Below, in pieces: positions 19,040-26,804 of a DNA stretch of 64,000 nt (positions are counted from its first letter, which is position 1; each line of letters opens with the position of its first letter). Below the pieces are notes generated by a model. It ran no database searches. It saw only the letters and a list, made by a program, of their open reading frames with translations, and was not told where the DNA came from. The DNA lies in the NCBI RefSeq assembly GCF_001617365.1, contig NZ_LVJR01000018.1:1-64000 (forward strand), in the 5' to 3' direction. The translations under genes and the position numbers were made by a program. The DNA is from Rhodanobacter sp. FW104-R8 (lineage in GTDB: Bacteria > Pseudomonadota > Gammaproteobacteria > Xanthomonadales > Rhodanobacteraceae).

Positions 19040-20122
19040 TCACATCAGCGCCAGCACGTCCCCCAGCAGCGCCTGCGCGGTCACCTCCGGTCCCGCGCCC
19101 GGCCCCTGGATCACCAGCGGCTGGGCGTGGTAACGGGTGGTGGTGAGCGCGAACTGGTTGTCGGTGCCGTACAGCCGCGCGGCGGGATGGGTGAGCGGCA
19201 CTTCGGCCAGGCCGACGCGCGCATGCCCGCGCTGGTTGAGCCGGGCCAGGAAGCGCAGCACGCAGCCGCGCGATTTCGCCTCGGCCTGGCGCGCGGCCAG
19301 CGGCGCGTCGAGTTCGGCCAGCCGCGCCAGGAACGCCTCGGTATCCAGTTCGCGCAGGGATTCGGGCACCAGGCCTTCCACCTGCACCTCGTCGGTGCCC
19401 AGCGCGAAGCCGGCGTTGCGGGCGATGATCAGCAGCTTGCGCGCCACGTCCTCGCCGGACAGGTCCGAGCGCGGGTCGGGTTCGGTGTAGCCGAGCTGGC
19501 GCGCCTCGCGCAGCAGCTCGGAAAACGGGCGGCTGCCGTCGTACTGGTTGAACAGCCACGACAGCGAACCGGAGAACACGCCTTCCAGGGTGAGCAGGCC
19601 GTCGCCGCAGGCGCGCAGCCGGCGCAGGGTGGACAGCACCGGCAGGCCGGCGCCCACCGTGGCCGAGTCGCCGTAGCGGCCGCCGTTCGCCAGCGCGGCC
19701 TGCAGCGCGCGCCAGCCGGACAGTTCGCCGCCGGCCAGTGCCTTGTTCGCGGTGACCACGTGGTAGCCGTGCGCCAGCCACTCCGCATGACGCGCCGCCA
19801 GCGCCGCACTGGCGGTGGCGTCCACGATCACCTTCACCGCCGCGTCGCTGGCGTCCAGCGCGGCGAGCAGGCTGGTGTTGTCGCGCGGCGTGCCGTGCTG
19901 GCCCAGCTGTTCGCGCAGGTTGCGCCGGGCCAGGCTGGCCGGATCGGTCTGCTGGCGGCGCGAGTTCGCCGCGCCGACCAGCCGCAGCGAGCCCGCGGCC
20001 GAGGTGTTGAGCAGCTTGAGCAGCGCACCGCCGACCACACCGGTGCCCAGCAGCACGATCGCGATGGCGGGGGATGCGGCGGCCCCGGCATTTGCCGCGC
20101 GTTCGGCCAGCACCGCGCTCAC
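19040..20122 (-). CDS. hom: homoserine dehydrogenase
   Basis: A 360-residue NAD(P)-dependent enzyme that reduces aspartate semialdehyde to homoserine. The Rossmann motif GTGVVG is near residue 25, and the catalytic region has ANKALAGG, GVFSGSLSW and DPRSDLSGEDVARKLLI (about 120-240). There is no ACT domain, so feedback control by threonine through that domain is absent. The GTG start at 20122 overlaps the metB stop (GTGA). The frame remains open upstream only as a shadow of metB. It is the last gene of metX-metB-hom. Confidence 0.92.
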   Translation of the reverse strand: MSAVLAERAANAGAAASPAIAIVLLGTGVVGGALLKLLNTSAAGSLRLVGAANSRRQQTDPASLARRNLREQLGQHGTPRDNTSLLAALDASDAAVKVIVDATASAALAARHAEWLAHGYHVVTANKALAGGELSGWRALQAALANGGRYGDSATVGAGLPVLSTLRRLRACGDGLLTLEGVFSGSLSWLFNQYDGSRPFSELLREARQLGYTEPDPRSDLSGEDVARKLLIIARNAGFALGTDEVQVEGLVPESLRELDTEAFLARLAELDAPLAARQAEAKSRGCVLRFLARLNQRGHARVGLAEVPLTHPAARLYGTDNQFALTTTRYHAQPLVIQGPGAGPEVTAQALLGDVLALM

Positions 20123-21309
20123 GCGAGCACCCGGCGTTTGGACGTCTCCACCGCTTCGGCGCGGACCAACGCCGCGTCGAGATCGCGCAGCAGGTCGCCG
20201 CCGTCCTCGATGCCGATCGACAGGCGCAACAGGCTGTCGGCGATACCCGCGGTGCGGCGCGCCTCCGGCGCCATCGCTGCATGGGTCATGGTGGCGGGAT
20301 GGGCGATCAGGCTTTCCACACCACCCAGTGATTCGGCCAGCGAGAAGTACTGCAGGCCGTCGACGAACGCCTCGATCTGCGCCGCGTCGCCGTCCAGCTC
20401 GAAGCTCAGCATGGCGCCGAAACCCTGCTGCTGGCGCGCCGCCAGCGCATGTCCTGGGTGGCCGGCCAGGCCGGGGTAGTAGACCTTGCGCACGGCGGCG
20501 TGCGCATCGAGCCGCTCGGCGATGCGCACGGCGTTTTCCTGGTGCTGGCGCAGCCGAACGCCGAGGGTGCGCAGGCCGCGCAGGGTGAGGTAGCTGTCGA
20601 ACGGCGCGCCGGTAAGGCCGTTGCAGTTGGCCCACCACTTCAGCTGTTCGGCCACCGCCGCGTCGCGCGCCACCGCCGCGCCGCCCACCACGTCGCTGTG
20701 GCCGTTGATGTACTTGGTGGTGGAGTGCACCACCACGTCGGCGCCCAGCAGCAGCGGCTGCTGCAGCGCCGGCGACAGGAAGGTGTTGTCGACCACCAGC
20801 AAGGCGCCGGCCGCGTGCGCGGCCTGCGCCACGTGGCGGATGTCGGTGATCCGCAGCAGCGGGTTCGACGGCGTCTCCACCCATACCAGCGCCGGCTTGC
20901 GCGCCAGGCCGGCGGCCAGCGCCACGCTGTCGGTGAGGTCGGCGAACTCGACCTGGAAGCGGCCCTTCTTCGCCCAGGCGTCGAGCAGCCGCCAGGTGCC
21001 GCCGTAGCAATCGTGCGCCGCCAGCACGGTGGCGCCGGCCGGCACCAGCTCCAGCGCCAGCGCCACCGCCGACATGCCGCTGGAAGTCACCACCGCGCCG
21101 GCGCCCTGCTCCAGTTCCGCCAGTGCCTCGCCGAGCAGGTCGCGGGTGGGATTGCCGCTGCGCGAGTAGTCGTACGCGCGCTTGCGGCCGAAGCCCGCGA
21201 AGCTGTAGTTGGTCGACAGGTGCAGCGCGGGCACCACGGCGCCGTGCTGGGTGTCGCTCTCGATCCCGGCGCGCACGGCGCGGGTACAGGGGGCGGGGGT
21301 GTCGCTCAT
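20119..21309 (-). CDS. metB: cystathionine gamma-synthase / O-succinylhomoserine sulfhydrylase family enzyme
   Basis: A 396-residue PLP enzyme of the Cys/Met metabolism family. The PLP lysine is in HSTTKYINGHSD (about K199); YSRSGNPTRD and ETPSNPLL are also family motifs. It joins an O-acylhomoserine with cysteine or sulfide. The family alone does not settle cystathionine synthase against direct sulfhydrylase. The ATG at 21309 has GGAG six bases upstream; an ATG at 21315 touches that box and is less likely. Confidence 0.92.
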   Translation of the reverse strand: MSDTPAPCTRAVRAGIESDTQHGAVVPALHLSTNYSFAGFGRKRAYDYSRSGNPTRDLLGEALAELEQGAGAVVTSSGMSAVALALELVPAGATVLAAHDCYGGTWRLLDAWAKKGRFQVEFADLTDSVALAAGLARKPALVWVETPSNPLLRITDIRHVAQAAHAAGALLVVDNTFLSPALQQPLLLGADVVVHSTTKYINGHSDVVGGAAVARDAAVAEQLKWWANCNGLTGAPFDSYLTLRGLRTLGVRLRQHQENAVRIAERLDAHAAVRKVYYPGLAGHPGHALAARQQQGFGAMLSFELDGDAAQIEAFVDGLQYFSLAESLGGVESLIAHPATMTHAAMAPEARRTAGIADSLLRLSIGIEDGGDLLRDLDAALVRAEAVETSKRRVLA

Positions 21310-21343
21310 GTGCATCTCCAGGTTGTTCGTCGCGGCGTTTTTC

Positions 21344-21494
21344 GTAGGAGCGCACCTTGTGCGCGATCGCTCTTGCTTTGTAGGGCGGGCAGTGCCCGCC
21401 GGCTCTTCGACGATGCGTCACGGCCAAGGGCGGCGGGCAGTGCCCGCCCTACGCGGCCGGAACGAAGAGCGTCGCTCACAAGGTGCGCTCCTAC
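21344..21494. repeat. palindromic dispersed repeat (family R3) with an R2 element inside
   Basis: Outer arms GTAGGAGCGCACCTTGTGCG and its near-complement ending GGTGCGCTCCTAC bound the element. Inside, 21380-21452 is a second copy of family R2 (GTAGGGCGGGC..GCCCGCCCTAC). The element lies between metX and metB, and its right end supplies the metX stop codon (TAG of GTAGGAGC on the minus strand). A related R3 element is at 24692-24794. Confidence 0.7.
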
Positions 21495-22522
21495 GCGAGG
21501 GCTTCGCGCAACAGGGGCGCGAGCTGTTCGGGTTCCTTCAGGAAGGCGTCGTGGCCGTACGGCGACTCGACCACCTCCAGCGTGGCCGGGCCATGCAGGC
21601 GGCGCTGCAGTTCGCACAGGTCGGCCAGCGGCACCAGCCGGTCGGAGGGAAAGCCGATCAGCGTGGCCGGGGTGGGGATGCGCTCGGGCTGCACGTCGTG
21701 CAGGTCGATCGACTCGGACAGCGCGAGGAAGCGGTCCGCATCGAAGCGCTCGACGAAGCGGCGGCCCTGGTGCGCCAGGTAGTCCTCGACCGGGAAGTGG
21801 AAGCGCTCCTCGCGCCACTCCGGGCCGCCGGCGAAGCGGCGGCCGAACTCGGCGCTGCCGCGGTAGGTGGTGATCGCCAGTTGGCGCGCCAGTGCCAGCG
21901 CCTCGTCGGCCTGGCCGCTGGCCTGGCCCAGCCGCACGATGCCGCGCTGCACGCTGCGCTGCGCGGTGCTGAGCGGATGCGGCCGGTGCGCGCCGGCCAG
22001 CAGCAGCAGGCGGTCCACGCTGCGCGGGTGCCGCGCGGCGAATGCCAGCGCCACCATCGCGCCGTAGGAGGAACCGACGAAGGCATGCGCCTGCGCGATG
22101 CCCAGTTCGCCCAGCAGCGCGGCCAGCGCGTCGGCCTGGTCCTCGCTGGAGACCGAGCCGGCGCCAAGCCGGTCCGGGCTGAGCCAGTCGATCGACAGCA
22201 CGCGCCAGCGCTCCAGGTCGATCGCCGCGCCGCGGCCGACCAGCGCCTGCCACCAGCCCGGCGCGGCGCCGCCATCCAGCGCGGTGACGTCGCGGTCGGC
22301 CGAGATGCCGCCCTGCACGATCACGGTGGGCGCGCCCGGCGCGCCGCACCACAGGTAGTCCACGTCCACCTCGCACGGGCCGCTGCCGTACTTAGGGCTG
22401 AGCCGCAGCCGGCGGGTGCTGCGCTGGGCGGTGAGCGGCGGATGCGCGTACCGCGGCTCGGCGACGGCGGCGACGACGGCCTGGCTAGGCTCGGTACAGC
22501 GGGTTTCGGGCAGGAACGTCAT
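21491..22522 (-). CDS. metX: homoserine (or serine) O-succinyltransferase, MetX family
   Basis: A 343-residue alpha/beta-hydrolase-fold acyltransferase. VIVQGGISADRDV holds the oxyanion region, the nucleophile elbow is GSSYGAM (about Ser 148) and the catalytic His is in YGHDAFL near the C-terminus. MetX enzymes acylate homoserine for methionine synthesis. As far as I recall, Xanthomonadales members use succinyl-CoA and some act on serine instead. The ATG at 22522 has GGAGAG upstream. Longer in-frame starts would run back through the riboswitch and are rejected. It heads the operon with metB and hom. Confidence 0.88.
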   Translation of the reverse strand: MTFLPETRCTEPSQAVVAAVAEPRYAHPPLTAQRSTRRLRLSPKYGSGPCEVDVDYLWCGAPGAPTVIVQGGISADRDVTALDGGAAPGWWQALVGRGAAIDLERWRVLSIDWLSPDRLGAGSVSSEDQADALAALLGELGIAQAHAFVGSSYGAMVALAFAARHPRSVDRLLLLAGAHRPHPLSTAQRSVQRGIVRLGQASGQADEALALARQLAITTYRGSAEFGRRFAGGPEWREERFHFPVEDYLAHQGRRFVERFDADRFLALSESIDLHDVQPERIPTPATLIGFPSDRLVPLADLCELQRRLHGPATLEVVESPYGHDAFLKEPEQLAPLLREALA

Positions 22523-22528
22523 GGAACT

Positions 22529-22565
22529 CTCTCCGGTCGGCATCGCCCTGCGCAGGACCGGAAAG
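22529..22565 (-). promoter_or_regulatory. ribosome-binding-site sequestering hairpin of metX
   Basis: On the minus strand CTTTCCGG (22565-22558) can pair over eight positions, one of them G-U, with CCGGAGAG (22536-22529), which contains the metX ribosome binding site. It lies directly between the riboswitch and the start codon, so it could be the expression platform, acting on translation. Confidence 0.55.
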
Positions 22566-22608
22566 GTCGTCGGTACCGGTTTGGCGAAAGCTGCCGCGAG
22601 CCGGACGA

Positions 22609-22730
22609 CGCCCATCTTCCGGTGGATGCCGCAGCATCCCCGCAGGAGTTGGCACCGTGGCGGAAGCGCTCCGCAGGTTGCCCCGGCTTCAATGGGCCTG
22701 TCCCTCAGCCGGTCTCGATGAGTGGGCGGA
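22609..22730 (-). ncRNA. SAM-I (S-box) riboswitch
   Basis: Reading the minus strand from about 22722, the conserved core appears in order: CTCATCGAGA, GGCTGAGGGACAGGCCC, TTGAAGCC, GGGGCAACC, hairpin GCGGA..TCCGC, GGTGCCAACTCCTGC, hairpin GGATGC..GCATCC, and GAAGATGGGC closing P1. Nearly every invariant position of the SAM-I aptamer is present. It sits in the leader of metX-metB-hom and should lower expression when S-adenosylmethionine is plentiful. Confidence 0.95.
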
Positions 22731-22753
22731 TAGTGAGGCCTGCGCATATACCT

Positions 22754-22784
22754 TGTCAATAGACGTCTAAACGTCTAGACGCAT
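22754..22784 (-). promoter_or_regulatory. metX promoter -35 box and tandem met boxes (MetJ-type operator)
   Basis: Three adjacent 8-base units, AGACGTCT (22761-22768), AAACGTCT (22769-22776) and AGACGCAT (22777-22784), match the MetJ met-box consensus AGACGTCT eight, seven and six times out of eight. On the minus strand they directly precede a consensus -35 TTGACA (22759-22754); a weak -10 lies 17-18 bases further. Tandem met boxes are how MetJ dimers bind cooperatively. No metJ gene is in the window. Confidence 0.75.
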
Positions 22785-22870
22785 ATATGTTTATTCGATC
22801 ACATCATTTGCCGATGGCGTGGCGGCGGGACAAAGCTCGGCACACCGCAACATTCCCCACGGAGACCGCC

Positions 22871-23506
22871 ATGAGCCTGCAACTGGGCGACACCGCCCCC
22901 GACTTCACCCTCGACTCTACCGAGGGGCCGATCCGCTTCCACGACTACGCTGGCGGCCGCTGGGTGGTGTTCTTCTCGCACCCGAAGGACTTCACCCCGG
23001 TGTGCACCACCGAACTGGGCGCGTTCGCCGGCCGCAAGGCCGAGTTCGACGCGCGCAACACGCGGCTGCTCGGCCTGTCGGTGGATTCGGTGGCCGACCA
23101 CCGCGGCTGGGCGAAGGACATCGAGGACGTAGGGGGCGCCGCGCTGAACTACCCGCTGCTGGCCGACCCGGAACTGGAGGTGGCGAAGCTGTACGGCATG
23201 TTCCACCCCAAGGCCGACCCAAAGGTCACCGTGCGCTCGGTGTTCGTGATCGACCCGCAGAAGAAGGTGCGCCTGGTGCTCACCTACCCGCCCAGCGCCG
23301 GCCGCAACGTGGACGAGGTGCTGCGCGTGCTCGACTCGCTGCAGCTCACCGACGGACGCAAGCTGACCACGCCGGTGGACTGGCAGCCCGGCGATGACGT
23401 GATCATCGCGCCATCGGTCTCCGACGACGACGCGAAGAAGCTCTACCCCGGCGGCTGGAAGACGCTGAAGTCGTACCTGCGACTGGTGCCGGCGCCACAG
23501 GCCTGA
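22871..23506 (+). CDS. 1-Cys peroxiredoxin (Prx6/AhpC-TSA family)
   Basis: A 211-residue peroxidase. The active-site motif is DFTPVCTTEL with the peroxidatic Cys near residue 47, preceded by FFSHPKDF. The C-terminal extension LTTPVDWQPGDDVIIAPSVSD and the length mark the Prx6 group. It reduces peroxides with external thiols. The ATG at 22871 has GGAG upstream. It is divergent from metX and shares the region with the met boxes, so joint control is possible but not shown. Confidence 0.92.
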   Translation: MSLQLGDTAPDFTLDSTEGPIRFHDYAGGRWVVFFSHPKDFTPVCTTELGAFAGRKAEFDARNTRLLGLSVDSVADHRGWAKDIEDVGGAALNYPLLADPELEVAKLYGMFHPKADPKVTVRSVFVIDPQKKVRLVLTYPPSAGRNVDEVLRVLDSLQLTDGRKLTTPVDWQPGDDVIIAPSVSDDDAKKLYPGGWKTLKSYLRLVPAPQA

Positions 23507-23508
23507 CT

Positions 23509-23620
23509 GCTCCCTCCCCTGCAAAGCAGGGGAGGGTCGGGGAGGGGTTCGCTCTTGATCTTCAGTCCAAGTCAAAAGCCAACCCCCTCCCAACCTCCCC
23601 CTGCACACAGGGGGAGGAGC
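23509..23620 (+). repeat. REPIN-like paired palindrome (family R1), copy 3
   Basis: A 112-base element with the same plan as 12548-12660: CCCTCCCCTGC-AAA-GCAGGGGAGGG, GGGGAGGGGTTCGCTCTTGATC, linker, then CCTCCCCCTG-CACA-CAGGGGGAGG, with ends GCTCC/GGAGC. It starts three bases after the peroxiredoxin stop. Confidence 0.75.
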
Positions 23621-23652
23621 AGAATCAACGCTTTCTCCCGAACTTCCTCTCC

Positions 23653-24669
23653 ATGAGCATCCAGCCCGACCTCTCCGCCGCCATCGGCCGCACCCCGCTG
23701 CTGCGCCTGCGCCACGCCTCCGCGCTGACCGGCTGCGAGATCCTGGGCAAGGCCGAGTTCCTCAATCCCGGCGGCTCGATCAAGGACCGCACCGCGCTGG
23801 GCCTGCTGCTGGACGCCGAGCGGCGCGGGCTGATCCGCCCCGGCGGCAGCATCGTCGAGGGCACCGCCGGCAACACCGGGATCGGGCTGGCCCTGCTCGG
23901 CGCCAGCCGCGGCTACCGCACCACGATCTTCATGCCCGAGACGCAGAGCCGCGAGAAGATCGACGCGCTGCGCATCGCCGGCGCCGAGGTGCGACTGGTG
24001 CCTGCGGTGGCGTACAAGGACCCGAACCACTACGCGCACCAGGCCCGCGCCCATGCCGAGGCGGCGAACGCCGCCGATCCTGGCAGCGCGTGGTTCGCCA
24101 ACCAGTTCGACAACACCGCCAACCGCGACTGGCACGAAGCCACCACCGGGGTGGAGATCTGGCAGGACGCCGGCGGCTGCGTCGACGGCTTCGTCTGCGC
24201 CGCCGGCACCGGCGGCACCCTGGCCGGCGTGGGCCGCGCGCTGAAGGCGCGCCACCCCGGCGTGCGCATCGCGCTGGCCGACCCGGCCGGTTCGGCGCTG
24301 GCCAGCTACGTCAACACCGGCGAACTGGTCGCCGCGGGCAATTCGATCAGCGAGGGCATCGGCTCCAGCCGCGTCACCGCGAACTTCGACGGCGCGCCGA
24401 TCGACCTGGCCTGGTCGATCCCCGACGACGAATCGGTGCCGCTGCTGCACCGCCTGCTGGCCGAGGAAGGCTGGTGCACCGGCGGCTCCAGCGGCGTCAA
24501 CCTGGCCGGCGCGATCCGCCTCGCCCGCGAACTCGGCCCCGGCCACACCATCGTCACCGTACTGGCCGACGCCGGCACGCGCTACCAGGCCAAGCTGTTC
24601 AACCCGGCGTTCCTGCGCGAAAAAGGCATCCCGGTGCCGGACTGGCTGGCGCGGGCGTTTCCCGGCTGA
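23653..24669 (+). CDS. cysteine synthase-like PLP-dependent enzyme
   Basis: A 338-residue fold-type II PLP enzyme. The PLP lysine is K44 in NPGGSIKDRTA, the substrate loop is EGTAGNTGIG (about 72-81) and the phosphate-binding loop is AAGTGGTLAG (about 180). It is somewhat longer than CysK of enteric bacteria. It should form cysteine from an O-acylserine and sulfide. The nearby metX-family gene, possibly a serine acyltransferase in this order, makes that link worth testing. It is expressed alone between two repeats. Confidence 0.87.
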   Translation: MSIQPDLSAAIGRTPLLRLRHASALTGCEILGKAEFLNPGGSIKDRTALGLLLDAERRGLIRPGGSIVEGTAGNTGIGLALLGASRGYRTTIFMPETQSREKIDALRIAGAEVRLVPAVAYKDPNHYAHQARAHAEAANAADPGSAWFANQFDNTANRDWHEATTGVEIWQDAGGCVDGFVCAAGTGGTLAGVGRALKARHPGVRIALADPAGSALASYVNTGELVAAGNSISEGIGSSRVTANFDGAPIDLAWSIPDDESVPLLHRLLAEEGWCTGGSSGVNLAGAIRLARELGPGHTIVTVLADAGTRYQAKLFNPAFLREKGIPVPDWLARAFPG

Positions 24670-24691
24670 GGGCCACGAGCATCGACTGTCG

Positions 24692-24794
24692 GTAGGAGCC
24701 CACCCTGTGGGCGATGCTCTTGATTTCGGGGCCTGCGACAAGAGCATCGCCCACGACTGAAGGAAGTCCCCTGTCCACAGGGTGGGCTCCTACC
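24692..24794. repeat. palindromic dispersed repeat (family R3), copy 2
   Basis: Arms GTAGGAGCCCACCCTGTGGG and CCACAGGGTGGGCTCCTAC are inverted, with a second inverted pair GCGATGCTCTTG / CAAGAGCATCGC inside. It is the same element type as 21344-21494 without the inserted R2 part. It fills most of the gap after the CysK-like gene. Confidence 0.7.
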
Positions 24795-24854
24795 GACCTT
24801 CGCCGTGGGCAGGCAGCCATCGCCGCTGCAGGCCGGTGCTGCTAACGTAAACGG

Positions 24855-25574
24855 ATGACTCCCCTCCCCGACACGTCCGCGCTGCACGACCGGCTGCAGC
24901 GCGACGGCTTTGCCTTCGCCACCGCCGACACCATGCGCAACCTGCTGGACGCACCGACGCTGGGCGACTGGCCCGCGTTCGTGGCCAGCTGGAACGACCT
25001 GGCGCAGGATACCTACCTCGCCGCCAGCGGCCGCCACCGGCGGCGGCGCCACGCCACCTTCAGCGCCGACGCCGACGGCATCCGCCGCGAGGCGCACCAG
25101 CCGCACTACCAGAGCCTCGCGTACAACCCGCTGCAGGGCGACATCCAGCGCTGGTTCGAACCGGTGCTGCCGGCGATCGGCGGCGGCGCCAGCCTGCGCC
25201 GCATCCTAGGTTTCTGCCGCGACTGCTTCGGCGCATTGGCTCCTGCAACCCGCCACTGGCACGTCGAGGTGCACCAGTTCCGCATCGAGGCACGCGCGGA
25301 CGAGGCCGGCGAGCCCACCCCCGAAGGCGTGCACCGCGACGGCGTCGACTACGTGCTGGTGCTGCTGATCGACCGCGAGAACATCGAGCGCGGCACTACC
25401 ACCATCCACGCGCCGGACGGCCGTGAGCTGGGCAGCTTCACCCTGGCCCACGCCTTCGACGCGGCGCTGGTGGACGACCACCGCGTGTTCCACGGGGTCA
25501 CCCCGGTCACGCCGCTCGATCCACAGAGGCCGGCCCACCGCGACGTGCTGGTGGTGACGTTCAAGGCGGCCTGA
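24855..25574 (+). CDS. 2-oxoglutarate/Fe(II)-dependent oxygenase (2OG-Fe_Oxy_2 / IDO-like family)
   Basis: A 239-residue protein. The iron site reads as H-x-D in EGVHRDGVDYV (about residues 159-161) with the distal His in VFHGVTPV (about 213); an Arg in the strand DPQRPAHRDVL could bind 2-oxoglutarate. The wide spacing and the DGVDYVLVLLIDR strand fit the family of the L-isoleucine-4-hydroxylase IDO, whose known members hydroxylate free amino acids. The substrate is not known here. Confidence 0.75.
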   Translation: MTPLPDTSALHDRLQRDGFAFATADTMRNLLDAPTLGDWPAFVASWNDLAQDTYLAASGRHRRRRHATFSADADGIRREAHQPHYQSLAYNPLQGDIQRWFEPVLPAIGGGASLRRILGFCRDCFGALAPATRHWHVEVHQFRIEARADEAGEPTPEGVHRDGVDYVLVLLIDRENIERGTTTIHAPDGRELGSFTLAHAFDAALVDDHRVFHGVTPVTPLDPQRPAHRDVLVVTFKAA

Positions 25575-25668
25575 ACGCAAACGGCTCCCGGCGCGAGCCA
25601 TGCGGAGATATGGAACAGGCTCCGAGCTGCGCTACGCTGGAACGCGCCCCGACCGCACCGGAGATCGC

Positions 25669-26028
25669 ATGTCCGCCGCCGCCAACCTCGTGATCGGCCT
25701 GATCGTGCTGCTGCACGCCTGGTTCCTGATCCTGGAGATGTTCCTGTGGACGCGGCCCTCGGGCCGCCGCGCGTTCGGCACCTCGGCGGAATTCGCCGAA
25801 CAGTCGAAGGCGCTGGCCGCCAACCAGGGCCTGTACAACGGCTTCCTCGCCGCCGGCCTGGCCTGGGGCCTGCTGCTTTCCGGCGCGGAGGCGCTGCACG
25901 TGAAGTGCTTCTTCCTCGGCTGCGTGCTGCTGGCCGGCATCTACGGCGGCATCACCGCGGCGCGCAAGGTCCTGTGGTTCCAGGCGCTGCCGGCGGCGGT
26001 GGGCCTGGCGCTGGTGCTGCTGGCCTGA
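25669..26028 (+). CDS. DUF1304 membrane protein
   Basis: A 119-residue protein with four hydrophobic segments (about residues 5-27, 52-70, 75-95 and 98-118) and the family signature LLHAWFLILEMFLW near the N-terminus, with NQGLYNGFLAAGLAWG in the second helix. The function of DUF1304 is unknown. GGAGA lies just before the ATG. It is nine bases from the M24 gene and probably co-transcribed. Confidence 0.85.
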   Translation: MSAAANLVIGLIVLLHAWFLILEMFLWTRPSGRRAFGTSAEFAEQSKALAANQGLYNGFLAAGLAWGLLLSGAEALHVKCFFLGCVLLAGIYGGITAARKVLWFQALPAAVGLALVLLA

Positions 26029-26037
26029 GGCGCCGCC

Positions 26038-26700
26038 ATGCACACGCCAGACCGCGAAGCCGTCGGCACGCGCTTCGATCCCGCCCTGATGCAGCGCGCC
26101 CGCGAGAAGACCTGGGCCGCGCTGCACGGCATCCGTGCGCGCATGCACCCGGGCATCGGCGAGGACGAGGCGAAAGCCGCGGCGCACGAGGTGTTCCGCG
26201 AGCTGGGCTGCGAGCGGCTGTGGCACCCGACGATCATCCGCATCGGCGCGAACACCACCAGGACCTACCGGCAGGCCTCCGACCCCGGCGTGCGGCTGGG
26301 CGAGAACGACAGCTACTTCATCGACCTCGGCCTGGTGTTCGACCGCCACGAGGGCGATGTGGGCGACACCTTCGTGGTCGGCCACGCGCCCGAGCGGCAG
26401 GCCTGCGCGGAGGCGGCACGCGCGCTGTTCGGCGAAGTGGCCGCGGCATGGCGCTCGCGGGGGCTGAGCGGGCAGGCGCTGTACGCGTTTGCCGGCGAGC
26501 GCGCCGAGGCGATGGGCTGGCGGCTCAACCATGCGATCAAGGGGCACCGGGTCGGCGATTTCCCGCATTCGATACACAAAGGCGGCGATCTGGGCGACCT
26601 GGAAGCGTCGCCGTCGGGCGGACTGTGGATACTGGAGATCCAGATTGCGCATCCGACGGAACCGTTCGGCGCGTTCCACGAGGACCTGCTGACGCGCTGA
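26038..26700 (+). CDS. M24 family aminopeptidase/creatinase-fold protein
   Basis: A 220-residue pita-bread-fold protein without the N-terminal domain. Metal ligands can be placed: Asp in FIDLGLVF, Asp in EGDVGDTF, His in HSIHKGG, Glu in LEIQIAH and Glu in AFHEDLL. The set is complete, so it may be an active metallohydrolase, but the short length and divergent sequence leave the substrate open. It follows the DUF1304 gene. Confidence 0.8.
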   Translation: MHTPDREAVGTRFDPALMQRAREKTWAALHGIRARMHPGIGEDEAKAAAHEVFRELGCERLWHPTIIRIGANTTRTYRQASDPGVRLGENDSYFIDLGLVFDRHEGDVGDTFVVGHAPERQACAEAARALFGEVAAAWRSRGLSGQALYAFAGERAEAMGWRLNHAIKGHRVGDFPHSIHKGGDLGDLEASPSGGLWILEIQIAHPTEPFGAFHEDLLTR

Positions 26701-26804
26701 TCCGTGCGCAAGAGCGCCTCGCCTGCGGCAATCACCTGGGGTGAACGGCATCCGCGCTATGCTGCTGCCTCGTCCAGGCGTTGCCCGGATTCAGGCTGTC
26801 CCGC

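Noticed and set aside
19040-21427. Apparent 795-codon fusion ending in homoserine dehydrogenase
   Set aside because: The N-terminal half is a shadow of metB in another frame; a GTG start at 20122 overlapping the metB stop explains hom without a fusion or frameshift.
21491-22759. Longer MetX with about 79 extra N-terminal residues
   Set aside because: The extension is the translated SAM-I riboswitch and promoter; the family N-terminus begins at 22522.
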